Shown here in pieces: positions 32,864 through 43,238 of a DNA stretch of 52,734 nucleotides (its first letter is position 1; every line of letters begins with the position of its first letter). Position numbers and translations under genes: made by a program. The stretch spans positions 1-52,734 of the forward strand of contig DJPQ01000023.1 in the NCBI GenBank assembly GCA_002439805.1. The letters are read 5' to 3'. The stretch comes from Bacteroidales bacterium UBA6408. Lineage in GTDB: Bacteria; Bacteroidota; Bacteroidia; Bacteroidales; UBA932. The notes beneath the pieces were generated by a model. The model had not been told where the DNA came from, made no database searches, and saw nothing but the letters and a program-made list of their open reading frames with translations.

Positions 32864-33706
32864 ATGATGAGAAAAAAGCCGATAGTGGCGCTCGTCTATG
32901 ACTTTGACGGGACGCTTTCTCCTGGCAATATGCAGGAGTTCGGATTCATTCAGACCATCGGAAAGAACCCGAAGGAGTTCTGGACCGAGAGCGATGACAT
33001 TGCCATCGAGCAGGACGCGAGCAATATACTCAGTTATATGAAGCTCATGTTCGACGAGGCCCGCAGGCTTGGGATTCGCCTCACCCGAAAGGATTTCAGA
33101 CGATTCGGGAAAAAAATCGAGCTTTTCGACGGAGTGAGGGAGTGGTTCGCGACGGTGAATGAATACGGGAAGAAGCATGGGGTCATCGTCGAGCATTACA
33201 TAAACTCCTCCGGACTCGCCGAGATGATCGAGGGAACTCCGATTGCCCACGAATTCAAGCGGATATTCGCCTGCTCATACATCTACGACAAGGACGGCGT
33301 GGCGATATGGCCCGGCGTGGCAGTCGATTACACGGCAAAAACCCAGTTCCTGTTCAAGATAAACAAGGGAATACTCAGCATCCGGGACAATAAAAAGGTG
33401 AATGAGAGCCAGATGGAGGACAAGAAACGGATTCCTTTCCCGCACATGATTTATTTCGGCGACGGAGAGACTGACGTGCCGTGCATGAAGATAGTCAAGA
33501 TGTTCGGAGGGCACTCAATCGGAGTCTATAACCCGGCCATACCGCAGAAAATCCGGACTGCCCGCAAGCTGCTCAAGCAGGGGCGCGTCAATTTCATCAC
33601 CCCGGCACGATACACCCCTGACAGCCGAACCTATGAACTTGTCTGCTCTATAATCGACAAGATACGCGCCGACTATCACCTGCAAATTTTGGCAAAAAGC
33701 GAATAA
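32864..33706 (+). CDS. HAD-superfamily hydrolase
   Basis: This 280-residue protein begins MMRKKPIVALVYDFDGTLSP, with HAD motif I (DFDGTLS: nucleophile Asp and second Asp). Motif II is probably HYINSSG, and motif IV is IYFGDGETDVPCM with the acidic Mg-binding residues. A helical cap of about 80 residues lies between motifs I and II. This type is annotated as a haloacid dehalogenase-like phosphatase; the substrate is unknown. The gene stands alone on the plus strand, divergent from the ligase, and is followed by a 540-bp gap full of repeats. Confidence 0.88.
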   Translation: MMRKKPIVALVYDFDGTLSPGNMQEFGFIQTIGKNPKEFWTESDDIAIEQDASNILSYMKLMFDEARRLGIRLTRKDFRRFGKKIELFDGVREWFATVNEYGKKHGVIVEHYINSSGLAEMIEGTPIAHEFKRIFACSYIYDKDGVAIWPGVAVDYTAKTQFLFKINKGILSIRDNKKVNESQMEDKKRIPFPHMIYFGDGETDVPCMKIVKMFGGHSIGVYNPAIPQKIRTARKLLKQGRVNFITPARYTPDSRTYELVCSIIDKIRADYHLQILAKSE

Positions 33707-33881
33707 GAAGCTGTTTTAATTTTTTGTTCAGTTATTTTGAGATGTATTTTTGAGTCAGATTTTTTCGTTTTGAGAGGAGTTTAGCGGTGTTAAATGACGA
33801 ACAAAATGGGAAAATATGACCAAAAAGACACCAAAAGAACGAACACATAAAAATAAATGTGAGAAAAATTAAAACAGCTTC
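33707..33881. repeat. Structured intergenic element A (18-bp terminal inverted repeats)
   Basis: GAAGCTGTTTTAATTTTT (33707-33724) is exactly complementary to 33864-33881. The centre holds GGAG, a small hairpin TTTA-GCGGTG-TAAA and TGACGAACAAAA, then an AATATGACCAAAA stretch. The same layout recurs at 34023-34164 with different stems, so both look like members of one family of short non-coding repeats. A 26-bp part also recurs at 3735-3760. Confidence 0.72.
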
Positions 33882-33887
33882 TAAAAG

Positions 33888-33973
33888 GCGGATTGCGGCG
33901 TTGCTCGTCTTGGTGAAATCCTCACAACCATCAGGTTGCTGCGGTTTCCCCTTCGCCGAGCGCCTTGCACTCC
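33888..33973 (+). repeat. Long-hairpin intergenic element C, copy 1
   Basis: It reads TGCGGCGTTGCTCG, then TGAAATCCTCA, stem CAACC-ATCA-GGTTG, CTGCGGTTTC, and CGAGCGCCTTGCA. The outer arms TGCGGCG and CGCCTTGCA pair, as do GCTCG/CGAGC. A second copy after uvrB (39681-39768) has different stem bases that still pair. An 11-bp inverted repeat (CTAAAAGGCGG at 33881-33891 and its complement at 34228-34238) encloses this copy and element B. Confidence 0.72.
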
Positions 33974-34022
33974 ATCCTTTTCTTCATCTTTCTGCCTCTC
34001 AGCTGTTCAACTATGAAACGTG

Positions 34023-34164
34023 AAAAAAATTAACCTGCATCAGATTTGTCTTTGATTTTCGAGTATAGATTTCTTTTGGAAGAAGGAGTGTACTGGATGT
34101 ACACGACTGATGAGAAAAGAAATATAGACCGAAAAGAATGAAAAAGATGATGCAGGTTATTTTT
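34023..34164. repeat. Structured intergenic element B
   Basis: AACCTGCATCA (34032-34042) is complementary to TGATGCAGGTT (34148-34158), with A/T-rich extensions. The centre is AGGAG, a hairpin GTGTAC-TGGAT-GTACAC, then GACTGATGAG and AATATAGACCGAAAA, parallel to element A. No coding sequence is seen between 33707 and 34248. Confidence 0.68.
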
Positions 34165-34178
34165 TGAAGGTTTCTATA

Positions 34179-34218
34179 TAAAAATCCCGGGATTTGAAAT
34201 GAATCAAATTCCGGGATA
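34179..34218 (-). terminator. Intrinsic terminator of the OmpA-like gene
   Basis: On the minus strand ATCCCGGAATTTGA pairs with TCAAATCCCGGGAT around a short TTCATT loop and is followed by TTTTTAT. It begins about 30 bp after the stop at 34249. Confidence 0.82.
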
Positions 34219-34248
34219 ATTTTGTAACCGCCTTTTAGGTGCCCCGTA

Positions 34249-35463
34249 TTAGAGGGCAATCACAATAGAACGTGAGAGCGGTGCGTCCGCAGACTTAGCC
34301 TTGACAACCTCGGACTTTGCGACGATGCGGGAAGGAGCGATGTTGTACTTGTTCACGAGCAGATCCTGAACATACTTCACACGCTTCTCAGCAAGCTTCT
34401 TGTTCCGTGAAGCCGAACCGGTGTTCTTGTCCGCCGTTCCGGTGATTACGATCGTTCTGCCCTCATCGACATTGGCGATGACGGTCTTCACATAGTAGTC
34501 GAGGTGGATACGCTCCTTGACAGGAAGCTCGGTCTCACCTATGTTGAAGTACATGACAGCCGGTGAGACATCCGTAAGGACAGCCTTCTTCTCTGCGGCA
34601 GCCTTCCTTGCAGCCTCGGCGTCAGCCTTTGCCTTTGCGAGTTCCTCGTCCTTGGCAGCAAGAGCCTTGTCCTTGGCAGCCGCGTCAGCCTTTGCCTTGT
34701 CAAGGGCGCTGTTCGCGTCGTTGAGAGCGTCGTTGGCATCCTTCCACTGCTTAGGCGTAACGCCTGCGGAACGCTTCCATGCGGCAGTCTTGCCGAGGTT
34801 TACGTTAAGGCCGGCGGCAACTGAAATCTCGCCGGAAACTCCGCCGGGAAGAGAAAGAGCACGTCCGTTGTAGAGGAGACCGCGAACATCAAGCGTGATG
34901 TCAAGCCTCTTGCAGACCTTGAAGGAATTGTAGAGGCCGGCGCCGGCGGCAATCTCCCTGCCAAACTTCAACTTGCTGTCAGCATTGTTGCGGTTACCCG
35001 TAAGAAGAAGGCCTGCATGAAGATAAGGAACACAATTATACACGCGAGACTCCCTGTAGCCCCAGAACTCGTTGGAGATGTTCCACATAAAGTCGCCGTG
35101 AATGTAGCCGAAAGCCATGCGGTTCACATACTTCCCGTCCTTCTCGGTGTGGAAGAGCGGCTGATATTCCCCGTCGGCAGCGCCTCGGGCACTGATGCCC
35201 TGAAAACCGAGCCTGACGCCATAGCAAGGAGTGAAATACTTGGAAATGTTGAGTTCAACATTTCCGCCCACGCCCGGAGTCACGACGCCGTCACCGATGA
35301 GATTCACGCCGCCGGCAACGCCGACTCCCCAGTTGTCCCAAAAACCGTTGGTTTCATAAGGCCCGCGGACAATCTTGCCGTTGGCATCCCTGTTACCGTC
35401 CTCCTGCGCGAATGCAGCGACAGAAAGCGAAAGGACAGTCAAAATAGCAAAAAATCTTTTCAT
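34249..35463 (-). CDS. OmpA-family outer-membrane protein
   Basis: This 404-residue protein has signal peptide MKRFFAILTVLSLSVAAFAQ. Residues about 40-225 form an outer-membrane beta-barrel with alternating aromatic strands. Residues about 230-290 form an Ala/Lys/Asp-rich coiled coil (DKAKADAAAKDKALAAKDEE). Residues about 300-404 form the OmpA C-terminal peptidoglycan-binding domain (VMYFNIGETELPVKERIHLD, IVITGTADKNTGSASRNKKL, RIVAKSEV). It anchors the outer membrane to the cell wall. It lies 18 bp downstream of the GGGtGRT gene on the same strand and may share its transcript; an intrinsic terminator follows. Confidence 0.92.
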   Translation of the reverse strand: MKRFFAILTVLSLSVAAFAQEDGNRDANGKIVRGPYETNGFWDNWGVGVAGGVNLIGDGVVTPGVGGNVELNISKYFTPCYGVRLGFQGISARGAADGEYQPLFHTEKDGKYVNRMAFGYIHGDFMWNISNEFWGYRESRVYNCVPYLHAGLLLTGNRNNADSKLKFGREIAAGAGLYNSFKVCKRLDITLDVRGLLYNGRALSLPGGVSGEISVAAGLNVNLGKTAAWKRSAGVTPKQWKDANDALNDANSALDKAKADAAAKDKALAAKDEELAKAKADAEAARKAAAEKKAVLTDVSPAVMYFNIGETELPVKERIHLDYYVKTVIANVDEGRTIVITGTADKNTGSASRNKKLAEKRVKYVQDLLVNKYNIAPSRIVAKSEVVKAKSADAPLSRSIVIAL

Positions 35464-35481
35464 AATATTAAATGTTTTAAA

Positions 35482-36492
35482 TTATTTGTTCAATGCTGTT
35501 GCAACATCCACCGCGCAGGCCACCGTACAGCCTACCATTGGGTTGTTGCCGATTCCAAGGAAGCCCATCATCTCGACATGAGCCGGAACGGATGAAGATC
35601 CGGCGAACTGCGCGTCGGAGTGCATACGCCCCATAGTGTCGGTCATTCCGTATGAAGCCGGGCCGGCAGCCATATTGTCCGGGTGAAGGGTACGGCCTGT
35701 GCCGCCGCCGGACGCCACTGAGAAATACGGCTTGCCTGCGAGGATGCGCTCCTTCTTATACGTTCCTGCGACAGGATGCTGGAAACGTGTAGGGTTTGTG
35801 GAGTTTCCGGTGATGGATACATCAACTCCCTCATGCCACATGATGGCAACGCCCTCGCGCACATCATCGGCTCCGTAGCACTTCACCTTTGCACGCGGAC
35901 CGTCGCTGTAGGCGATTTCGCGGACAATCTCAAGCTTGCCTGTGAAATAGTCGAACTTGGTCTGAACATATGTGAAGCCGTTGATGCGGGAGATAATCTG
36001 AGCGGCGTCCTTCCCGAGACCGTTGAGGATGCAGCGGAGAGGCTCCTTACGGACCTTGTCCGCCTTTGCCGCAATCTTGATGGCGCCCTCCGCAGCCGCG
36101 AATGACTCGTGTCCGGCGAGGAACGCGAAGCACTTTGTCTCCTCGCGGAGAAGCATGGCGGCGAGGTTGCCGTGTCCGAGACCCACCTTGCGGTCATCGG
36201 CAACGGAACCGGGGATGCAGAATGACTGGAGACCCAGACCGATTGCCTCGGCAGCCTCCGCGGCGTTTTTGCAGCCTTTCTTGAGAGCGATTGCGGAGCC
36301 GACAACATAAGCCCACTTCGCGTTCTCGAAGCAGATTGGCTGTGTGTCTTCGCAGGTCTTGTAAGGATCGAGACCATACCTGTCGCAGATTGCGTTGGCC
36401 TCTTCAATATCCTTGATGCCGTTTTCGTTGAGGACAGCGAGTATCTGCTTGATACGACGATCCTGGCTTTCGAACTTAACTTCTCTTATCAT
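35482..36492 (-). CDS. GGGtGRT protein
   Basis: This 336-residue protein carries the motif that names the family, VASGGGTGRTLHPDNMA. It also has conserved cysteines (DTQPICFENAKW, GLQSFCIPGS, MVGCTVACAVDV) and GLGHGNLAAMLLREETKCFA. The family is typically encoded beside a NifU-like scaffold protein, as here (12 bp apart), so a role connected with iron-sulfur or metal-sulfur chemistry is inferred; its reaction is not established to my knowledge. The start follows the upstream gene's stop closely, consistent with translational coupling. Confidence 0.9.
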   Translation of the reverse strand: MIREVKFESQDRRIKQILAVLNENGIKDIEEANAICDRYGLDPYKTCEDTQPICFENAKWAYVVGSAIALKKGCKNAAEAAEAIGLGLQSFCIPGSVADDRKVGLGHGNLAAMLLREETKCFAFLAGHESFAAAEGAIKIAAKADKVRKEPLRCILNGLGKDAAQIISRINGFTYVQTKFDYFTGKLEIVREIAYSDGPRAKVKCYGADDVREGVAIMWHEGVDVSITGNSTNPTRFQHPVAGTYKKERILAGKPYFSVASGGGTGRTLHPDNMAAGPASYGMTDTMGRMHSDAQFAGSSSVPAHVEMMGFLGIGNNPMVGCTVACAVDVATALNK

Positions 36493-36504
36493 TGTCTTAC
36501 CTCC

Positions 36505-37206
36505 TTATTCTTTACGTGGATCAACATATTTGACTGCACCGGCCTCCTTGGTGAAGCGCCCGTAAGACCCCGTCACCTGCTTGAGAGCCTCGTTTGCATC
36601 AACTCCCTTCTTCACGAGATCCATAAACTTGCCCATGTGGACAAACTCATATCCGCAAATCTGGTCGTCCTTGTCGAGCGCGATGGTCTTGATGTAGCCC
36701 TCGGCCATCTCAAGGTAGCGGGGACCCTTGGCAAGCGTGCCGTAGAGCGTGCCCACCTGACTGCGGAGTCCCTTTCCAAGGTCCTCAAGTCCGGCGCCGA
36801 TCATGAGGCCGCCCTCGGAGAAGGCAGACTGCGTACGTCCATAGACAATCTGGAGGAAGAGCTCGCGCATCGCCGTGTTAATCGCGTCGCAGACGAGGTC
36901 GGTGTTGAGCGCCTCAAGAATGGTCTTGCCCGGAAGAATCTCGGCCGCCATGGCTGCGGAGTGGGTCATTCCGGAGCATCCTACGGTCTCGATGAGAGCC
37001 TCCTGGATGACGCCGTCCTTCACGTTGAGCGTAAGCTTGCAGGCACCCTGCTGCGGAGCGCACCAGCCGACGCCGTGAGTAAGGCCCGAAATGTCGGTAA
37101 CTTCTTTAGCTTTTACCCATTTTCCCTCTTCAGGGATTGGAGCGGGACCGTGGTTCGGACCCTTCGCAACGCAGCACATCTGCTGCACTTCATGTGAATA
37201 AATCAT
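36505..37206 (-). CDS. NifU-like iron-sulfur cluster assembly scaffold protein
   Basis: This 233-residue protein resembles the NifU/IscU scaffold partner of GGGtGRT proteins. It shows CCVAKGPNHGPAPIPEEGKW, GWCAPQQGACKLTLNVKDG, IETVGCSGMTHSAAMAAEIL and LNTDLVCDAINTAMREL, with several conserved Cys that could bind a cluster. A C-terminal extension (about residues 130-233) is not part of classical IscU. A TATCTTTG promoter element lies at 37292-37299, and the order scaffold, GGGtGRT, OmpA suggests one transcript. Confidence 0.87.
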   Translation of the reverse strand: MIYSHEVQQMCCVAKGPNHGPAPIPEEGKWVKAKEVTDISGLTHGVGWCAPQQGACKLTLNVKDGVIQEALIETVGCSGMTHSAAMAAEILPGKTILEALNTDLVCDAINTAMRELFLQIVYGRTQSAFSEGGLMIGAGLEDLGKGLRSQVGTLYGTLAKGPRYLEMAEGYIKTIALDKDDQICGYEFVHMGKFMDLVKKGVDANEALKQVTGSYGRFTKEAGAVKYVDPRKE

Positions 37207-37291
37207 AAAATTATTCTTATAATTGTTTAGCTTTTAAGACTTTACATACCGTCCAACTCAACAACAAGCGGAACAAACCCTCTTAACACGG

Positions 37292-37299
37292 CAAAGATA
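37292..37299 (-). promoter_or_regulatory. -7 element TATCTTTG for the scaffold/GGGtGRT operon
   Basis: Minus-strand match to TAnnTTTG about 86 bp upstream of ATG 37206, in the gap divergent to uvrB. Confidence 0.6.
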
Positions 37300-37372
37300 G
37301 AAAATATTTTTTAATTTCAGAAATATGCATGAAATTTGCGGCATATACGAAAATAAATTTTTGAGGATTGAG

Positions 37373-39676
<2,304 letters not shown>

Positions 39677-39680
39677 GGAC

Positions 39681-39768
39681 GCATCTGCGGCATTGGATGT
39701 CTTGTCAAAATCCTCACAGCCGCCAAGGCTGCTGCGGTTTTGACTTCAACATCCGCCTTGCATCTGCA
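39681..39768 (+). repeat. Long-hairpin intergenic element C, copy 2
   Basis: It starts 4 bp after the uvrB stop: CTGCGGCATTGGATGT, TCAAAATCCTCA, stem CAGCC-GCCAA-GGCTG, CTGCGGTTTTGA, ACATCCGCCTTGCA. The arms GGATGT/ACATCC and TCAAAA/TTTTGA pair. Compared with copy 1 at 33888-33973 the stem bases differ but pairing is kept. The remaining 270 bp up to the next promoter contain AAAAAGTGACAAA but no recognised gene. Confidence 0.72.
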
Positions 39769-39989
39769 ACCCTTCTTCCGCTCCGTCCGCCTCGCGGCTT
39801 CTTCTTGTTGCTTCCGCAAACTATGCCCGTCTCGCTGTTTGTTTCAGCGTTTGAGAGAGAAAAAAATGACAAAAATATGTGGTCAAAGTCGAGAAAAAGT
39901 GACAAAAATGGCTTGGCAATTTGCAGAAAAAGTCATATAGGATAATAAAAAGGAATCATTTGGGCGGCTGTCTTTTTGAGAATTATTCT

Positions 39990-39997
39990 TAACTTTG
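39990..39997 (+). promoter_or_regulatory. -7 element TAACTTTG for ATPase gene
   Basis: Plus-strand match to TAnnTTTG. The predicted start point falls just before the palindrome at 40005-40026, so a protein bound there would block initiation. Confidence 0.5.
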
Positions 39998-40004
39998 CAA
40001 CGGC

Positions 40005-40026
40005 GGTAAATTTTACGGCCGTAAAA
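40005..40026. promoter_or_regulatory. Palindromic operator-like site upstream of ATPase
   Basis: GTAAATTTTAC overlaps the perfect 16-bp palindrome TTTTACGGCCGTAAAA (40011-40026), 12 bp before ATG 40039. Related sites follow the gene at 41438-41467. Confidence 0.7.
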
Positions 40027-40038
40027 AGCAAGTAAAGT

Positions 40039-41391
40039 ATGAAATTCTTTGACAGGAAAGAACAGATTGCGGAACTTCTGGAAATGAAGGCACGCTCCTA
40101 TGAGAACCACTCGATGCTGACTGTCGTAACAGGAAGAAGACGAATCGGGAAGACAACACTCATCGGCAAGGCTATGGGTGACGAATGCTATGTCTATTTT
40201 TTTGTGGGGAAAAAGAACGAAGCCGTATTATGCGCGGAATTTGCAGCGGAGATGCGCCGGAAACTCGGAATTTTCGTACCGGAAGGCATCAGAATGTTCA
40301 AAGACATATTTTCCATGCTGATGCAGGAAGGAATGAGACACAAATGTACCGTCGTCATTGACGAGTTTCAGAATTTCGGCGATGTCAATCCTTCAATATT
40401 CTCTGACATCCAGAACATTTGGGACCAATTTCGTCTGAATACTCACATTCACCTGATTGTCAGCGGTTCCATATATTCACTCATGACAAAACTCTTCAAG
40501 GACAAGAAAGAGCCGCTGTACGGCAGGGATGACAAGACAATCAAACTGCTTCCGTTCGCGCCGTCCGTTCTGAAAGAAATAATGGCAGAATATGCTCCCG
40601 GCCACACGAATGACGACCTTCTGGCACTATACACCTACACCGGAGGGGTTCCAAAATACATCGAGCTCCTCGTTGATTCCGGTGCCCTGTCCAAGGAAAA
40701 GATGATAGGCTCTATATGCCGGGCGGACTCCCCTTTCATCGAAGAAGGCAGAAAGCTTCTCATCCAGGAGTTCGGGCGAAAATACGGGACATACTTTTCC
40801 ATTCTGGAAGCCATAGCGGAAGGACACAACACTCAGGCGGCCATAGCGTCATACCTCGGGGCAAAAAGCATTGGCGGACAGCTGACTAAACTTGAGGAAA
40901 CCTACAACCTCATCGAAAAGAAGCGGCCGATATGGGCGGGGGAAAAGACTCAGACCGTACGCTTCGAAATCAGCGACATATTCCTCCGCTTCTGGTTCCG
41001 CTACATAGAGAAGAACGAAATGATGATTGAAATCGGACAGTTCCCTCTTCTTAAAGAAATGATGAACAGCGACTACACCACCTACACGGGAGACACCTTG
41101 GAGCGGTATTTCAGGGCAAAAATGATTGAAAGCATGGAATATCGTGCAATTGGCAGATGGTGGGATGCCAAGGGTTACACCGACGCCAAGGGAAATCACC
41201 AGCAATGCGAAATTGACATCGTTGCAGTCAGCGCGGACGACAAATGCGTCGAACTGATTGAAGTAAAGAGGAATCCGGAGAAATATAACGCCACACTCAT
41301 GAAAGAGAAGGTCGCGTTTTTCTCCAGAAAAGAAAAACGACTGAGCCGCTACCGCAAAGTCATCCGCTGCCTGTCGCTGGAGGATATGTAA
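40039..41391 (+). CDS. Archaeal-type ATPase with DUF234/nuclease-like C-terminus
   Basis: This 450-residue protein begins MKFFDRKEQIAELLEM. Walker A is VVTGRRRIGKTTLIGKA, Walker B VVIDEFQNF, and sensor I HLIVSGSIYSLM. Residues about 190-300 carry the winged-helix stretch typical of archaeal-type ATPases (YTGGVPKYIELLVD, AIASYLGAKSIGGQLTKLEE). The C-terminus has a PD-(D/E)XK-like pattern, CEIDIVAVSADDKCVELIEV followed by KR, with Asp and Glu-x-Lys in place for nuclease catalysis. These proteins are frequent in Bacteroidota and their role is unclear; a mobile or toxin-like behaviour has been suggested but is not shown. The same palindromic motif flanks both ends of the gene. Confidence 0.85.
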   Translation: MKFFDRKEQIAELLEMKARSYENHSMLTVVTGRRRIGKTTLIGKAMGDECYVYFFVGKKNEAVLCAEFAAEMRRKLGIFVPEGIRMFKDIFSMLMQEGMRHKCTVVIDEFQNFGDVNPSIFSDIQNIWDQFRLNTHIHLIVSGSIYSLMTKLFKDKKEPLYGRDDKTIKLLPFAPSVLKEIMAEYAPGHTNDDLLALYTYTGGVPKYIELLVDSGALSKEKMIGSICRADSPFIEEGRKLLIQEFGRKYGTYFSILEAIAEGHNTQAAIASYLGAKSIGGQLTKLEETYNLIEKKRPIWAGEKTQTVRFEISDIFLRFWFRYIEKNEMMIEIGQFPLLKEMMNSDYTTYTGDTLERYFRAKMIESMEYRAIGRWWDAKGYTDAKGNHQQCEIDIVAVSADDKCVELIEVKRNPEKYNATLMKEKVAFFSRKEKRLSRYRKVIRCLSLEDM

Positions 41392-41437
41392 CCCCATTTC
41401 TTTTCACTATTTCTCGGAAATGGGAATACTGACAAAT

Positions 41438-41467
41438 TTTACATCCGTAAATTTTACGACCGTAGAA
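41438..41467. repeat. Downstream copies of the ATPase palindrome motif
   Basis: TTTTACATCCGTAAAT overlaps TTTTACGACCGTAGAA, both diverged forms of the TTTTACGGCCGTAAAA palindrome in front of the gene. They lie between the ATPase stop (41391) and the convergent coiled-coil gene. Confidence 0.68.
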
Positions 41468-41478
41468 ATTATAAACAA

Positions 41479-42648
41479 TTACGCGATGTACTTATTCTCA
41501 ATCTCTTGCAGGGTCTTATCGTAGGCCTCGAGCTCTTTCTTCACGGCATTGACCTCCGGGACGCTGCAGTCAAGGTCTTGAAGCTGCCGTTCTGTCTCCG
41601 CGAGGCTGGCACGGCTTTCTTGAAACTCGGAAATCACGTTCCCGATTCCAGAGGCCGCATGAAATGCCGTTTTCAAGGCATAGCCTGCGGGATTTGTAAG
41701 GTCTTTTATTGAATCCGGCACAAATGCCTTGCCTATGGTCTTTATGGCCTTTTCTGTGGCCATCGAGCTGTATTTCTTCCTTATCGGAGCCATGAGTTCA
41801 GCCTTACGGAGCTCAACGAGGGTCCTCCGGTATTTTGACAGCAGACCGTGAAAAAGAATCGACGGGCCGATGGCGGCGGAATAAATGTCGAAGAGGTTGA
41901 ACATATCCTGCAGATTATCCCTGTAGTCATCCGTTTTCCTGCGAATGTCAGAGCTGTCCTTCGCCATGGACAAGGTCTTCTTCAGAAAGTCGGACTGCGC
42001 CTGAGCCGTCGCGAGAGGGTTTCTGACCTCGACAACCAGGCCGCTGTCCGCCGCGAACACACCTGCGATGTCCCTTATACAATCGGCCATGTCCTCCCCT
42101 GCCTGCCGGACGAGCTCACAGGTCTCGCCATTTTTCCTGTCCGTCAGACAGTTTACCTTAAGACCAAGAAAAGAAAAGAGGTTCCGGAACATTGAGGCGA
42201 AAGCATCCTTCACATCCGCCTTCAGCACATCATCTGCCGACGCCTCAAGAGCCCGGCTCAGCATATTCATGAGCCTGTCGACAGGCACCCGGACCGTTAC
42301 CGGCGAGTTTATGGCGGACAGAATAAGTGTCTGAGCCTTCACGACCTCGGAATAAGGTCCAGAAACCTTGCCGGTCAGTCCTTCAAACCAACGGCTTATT
42401 CCGTCAAGAGTGGCGATGATTGTCTTTCCGTCCTCCACATAAAGTCCGGAGCGGATTTCTTCCTCGCGGGACTTCGTTTCAGCCTCCGCCAGTTCCCGCT
42501 GCGTACGCTCGTCCTTCCACTCGCTGACCTTTGCGCCCAGCCCCTCCGAGGCATCGGAAATGGCGGAACCTGTAGCCTCAACAGCCTTCTGAGCCGTACT
42601 CGCGACCTTCTGGGCGCTTTCTGCCAGTTTCTTGAATAATGTAGCCAT
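41479..42648 (-). CDS. Uncharacterised cytoplasmic protein with terminal coiled coils
   Basis: This 389-residue protein has no signal peptide. The N-terminus (MATLFKKLAESAQKVASTAQ) is an amphipathic helix rich in Ala/Lys, and a charged segment ELAEAETKSREEEIRSG follows. The middle is predicted helical, with DKxN-free, uncharged stretches such as FNLFDIYSAAIGPSILFHG. The C-terminus is a coiled coil (ASLAETERQLQDLDCSVPEV and KKELEAYDKTLQEIENKY). I do not recognise the family. It is the last gene of a minus-strand cluster (41479-47610) and follows its neighbour by 19 bp. Confidence 0.65.
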   Translation of the reverse strand: MATLFKKLAESAQKVASTAQKAVEATGSAISDASEGLGAKVSEWKDERTQRELAEAETKSREEEIRSGLYVEDGKTIIATLDGISRWFEGLTGKVSGPYSEVVKAQTLILSAINSPVTVRVPVDRLMNMLSRALEASADDVLKADVKDAFASMFRNLFSFLGLKVNCLTDRKNGETCELVRQAGEDMADCIRDIAGVFAADSGLVVEVRNPLATAQAQSDFLKKTLSMAKDSSDIRRKTDDYRDNLQDMFNLFDIYSAAIGPSILFHGLLSKYRRTLVELRKAELMAPIRKKYSSMATEKAIKTIGKAFVPDSIKDLTNPAGYALKTAFHAASGIGNVISEFQESRASLAETERQLQDLDCSVPEVNAVKKELEAYDKTLQEIENKYIA

Positions 42649-42667
42649 AATCAGTTGTCAAAGTCTA

Positions 42668-43168
42668 TTATCTAGCAGCATTGTCATAGTCTGGCCAAGG
42701 AGCATTTCCGATACAGTGAGCGATGAAATCTAAGAAAGAATACTGTTGAAGTTGTTCGATTGGGCACTCTTTGTATTCGCGAGAAACATTCTTGGAACTT
42801 AATTCCTGAAAACCACGCATAATTTCCGGATTATTCATTATAGAGTCCAAATACTTCAAACAGTCCTCTTCTGGAAGCCAGATATTAAATTCTCCATCCG
42901 ATGACATATGTTTTCTAATAACAAGAACGAAAAACTCTATAAGAATGGAATCAGCTTCTTTTGCACAATAAGCGATATTGTACAAAGCATAGGACAAGCC
43001 GCAAAGTCTTCTGGTACGGAGTTCCTTTCCCTCTCCGAAAAAGGCGCAAGTGTATATTTTAAACAGAGGGGAAAACACGGCTATTGAATCGCGGAGTGTA
43101 TCCCGCCACATATCCTGCCGCATAGACCCATACAAAGGGTCTGCACCGATATTTTTGAATATTCCCAT
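42668..43168 (-). CDS. Hypothetical protein, 166 residues
   Basis: It begins MGIFKNIGADPLYGSMRQDM and has no signal peptide or membrane segment that I can see. It is Cys-containing (YTCAFFGEG, RRLCGLSYAL, YCAKEAD), mostly helical in pattern, and ends FIAHCIGNAPWPDYDNAAR. The family is unknown. It is preceded by two exact 19-bp tandem repeats 2 bp upstream of its start and followed after 19 bp by the coiled-coil protein gene, so the two probably form a unit within the cluster. Confidence 0.6.
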   Translation of the reverse strand: MGIFKNIGADPLYGSMRQDMWRDTLRDSIAVFSPLFKIYTCAFFGEGKELRTRRLCGLSYALYNIAYCAKEADSILIEFFVLVIRKHMSSDGEFNIWLPEEDCLKYLDSIMNNPEIMRGFQELSSKNVSREYKECPIEQLQQYSFLDFIAHCIGNAPWPDYDNAAR

Positions 43169-43170
43169 AA

Positions 43171-43208
43171 TGTGTTCGTATTTTGTAAATGTGTTCGTAT
43201 TTTGTAAA
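43171..43208. repeat. Two 19-bp tandem repeats upstream of 42668-43168
   Basis: TGTGTTCGTATTTTGTAAA occurs twice without spacer (43171-43189 and 43190-43208), directly before the start codon of the hypothetical gene. It could be an operator pair or a recent duplication. Confidence 0.85.
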
Positions 43209-43238
43209 AGAGGAGGCCGGCAATAAGAACAAGCCCCC

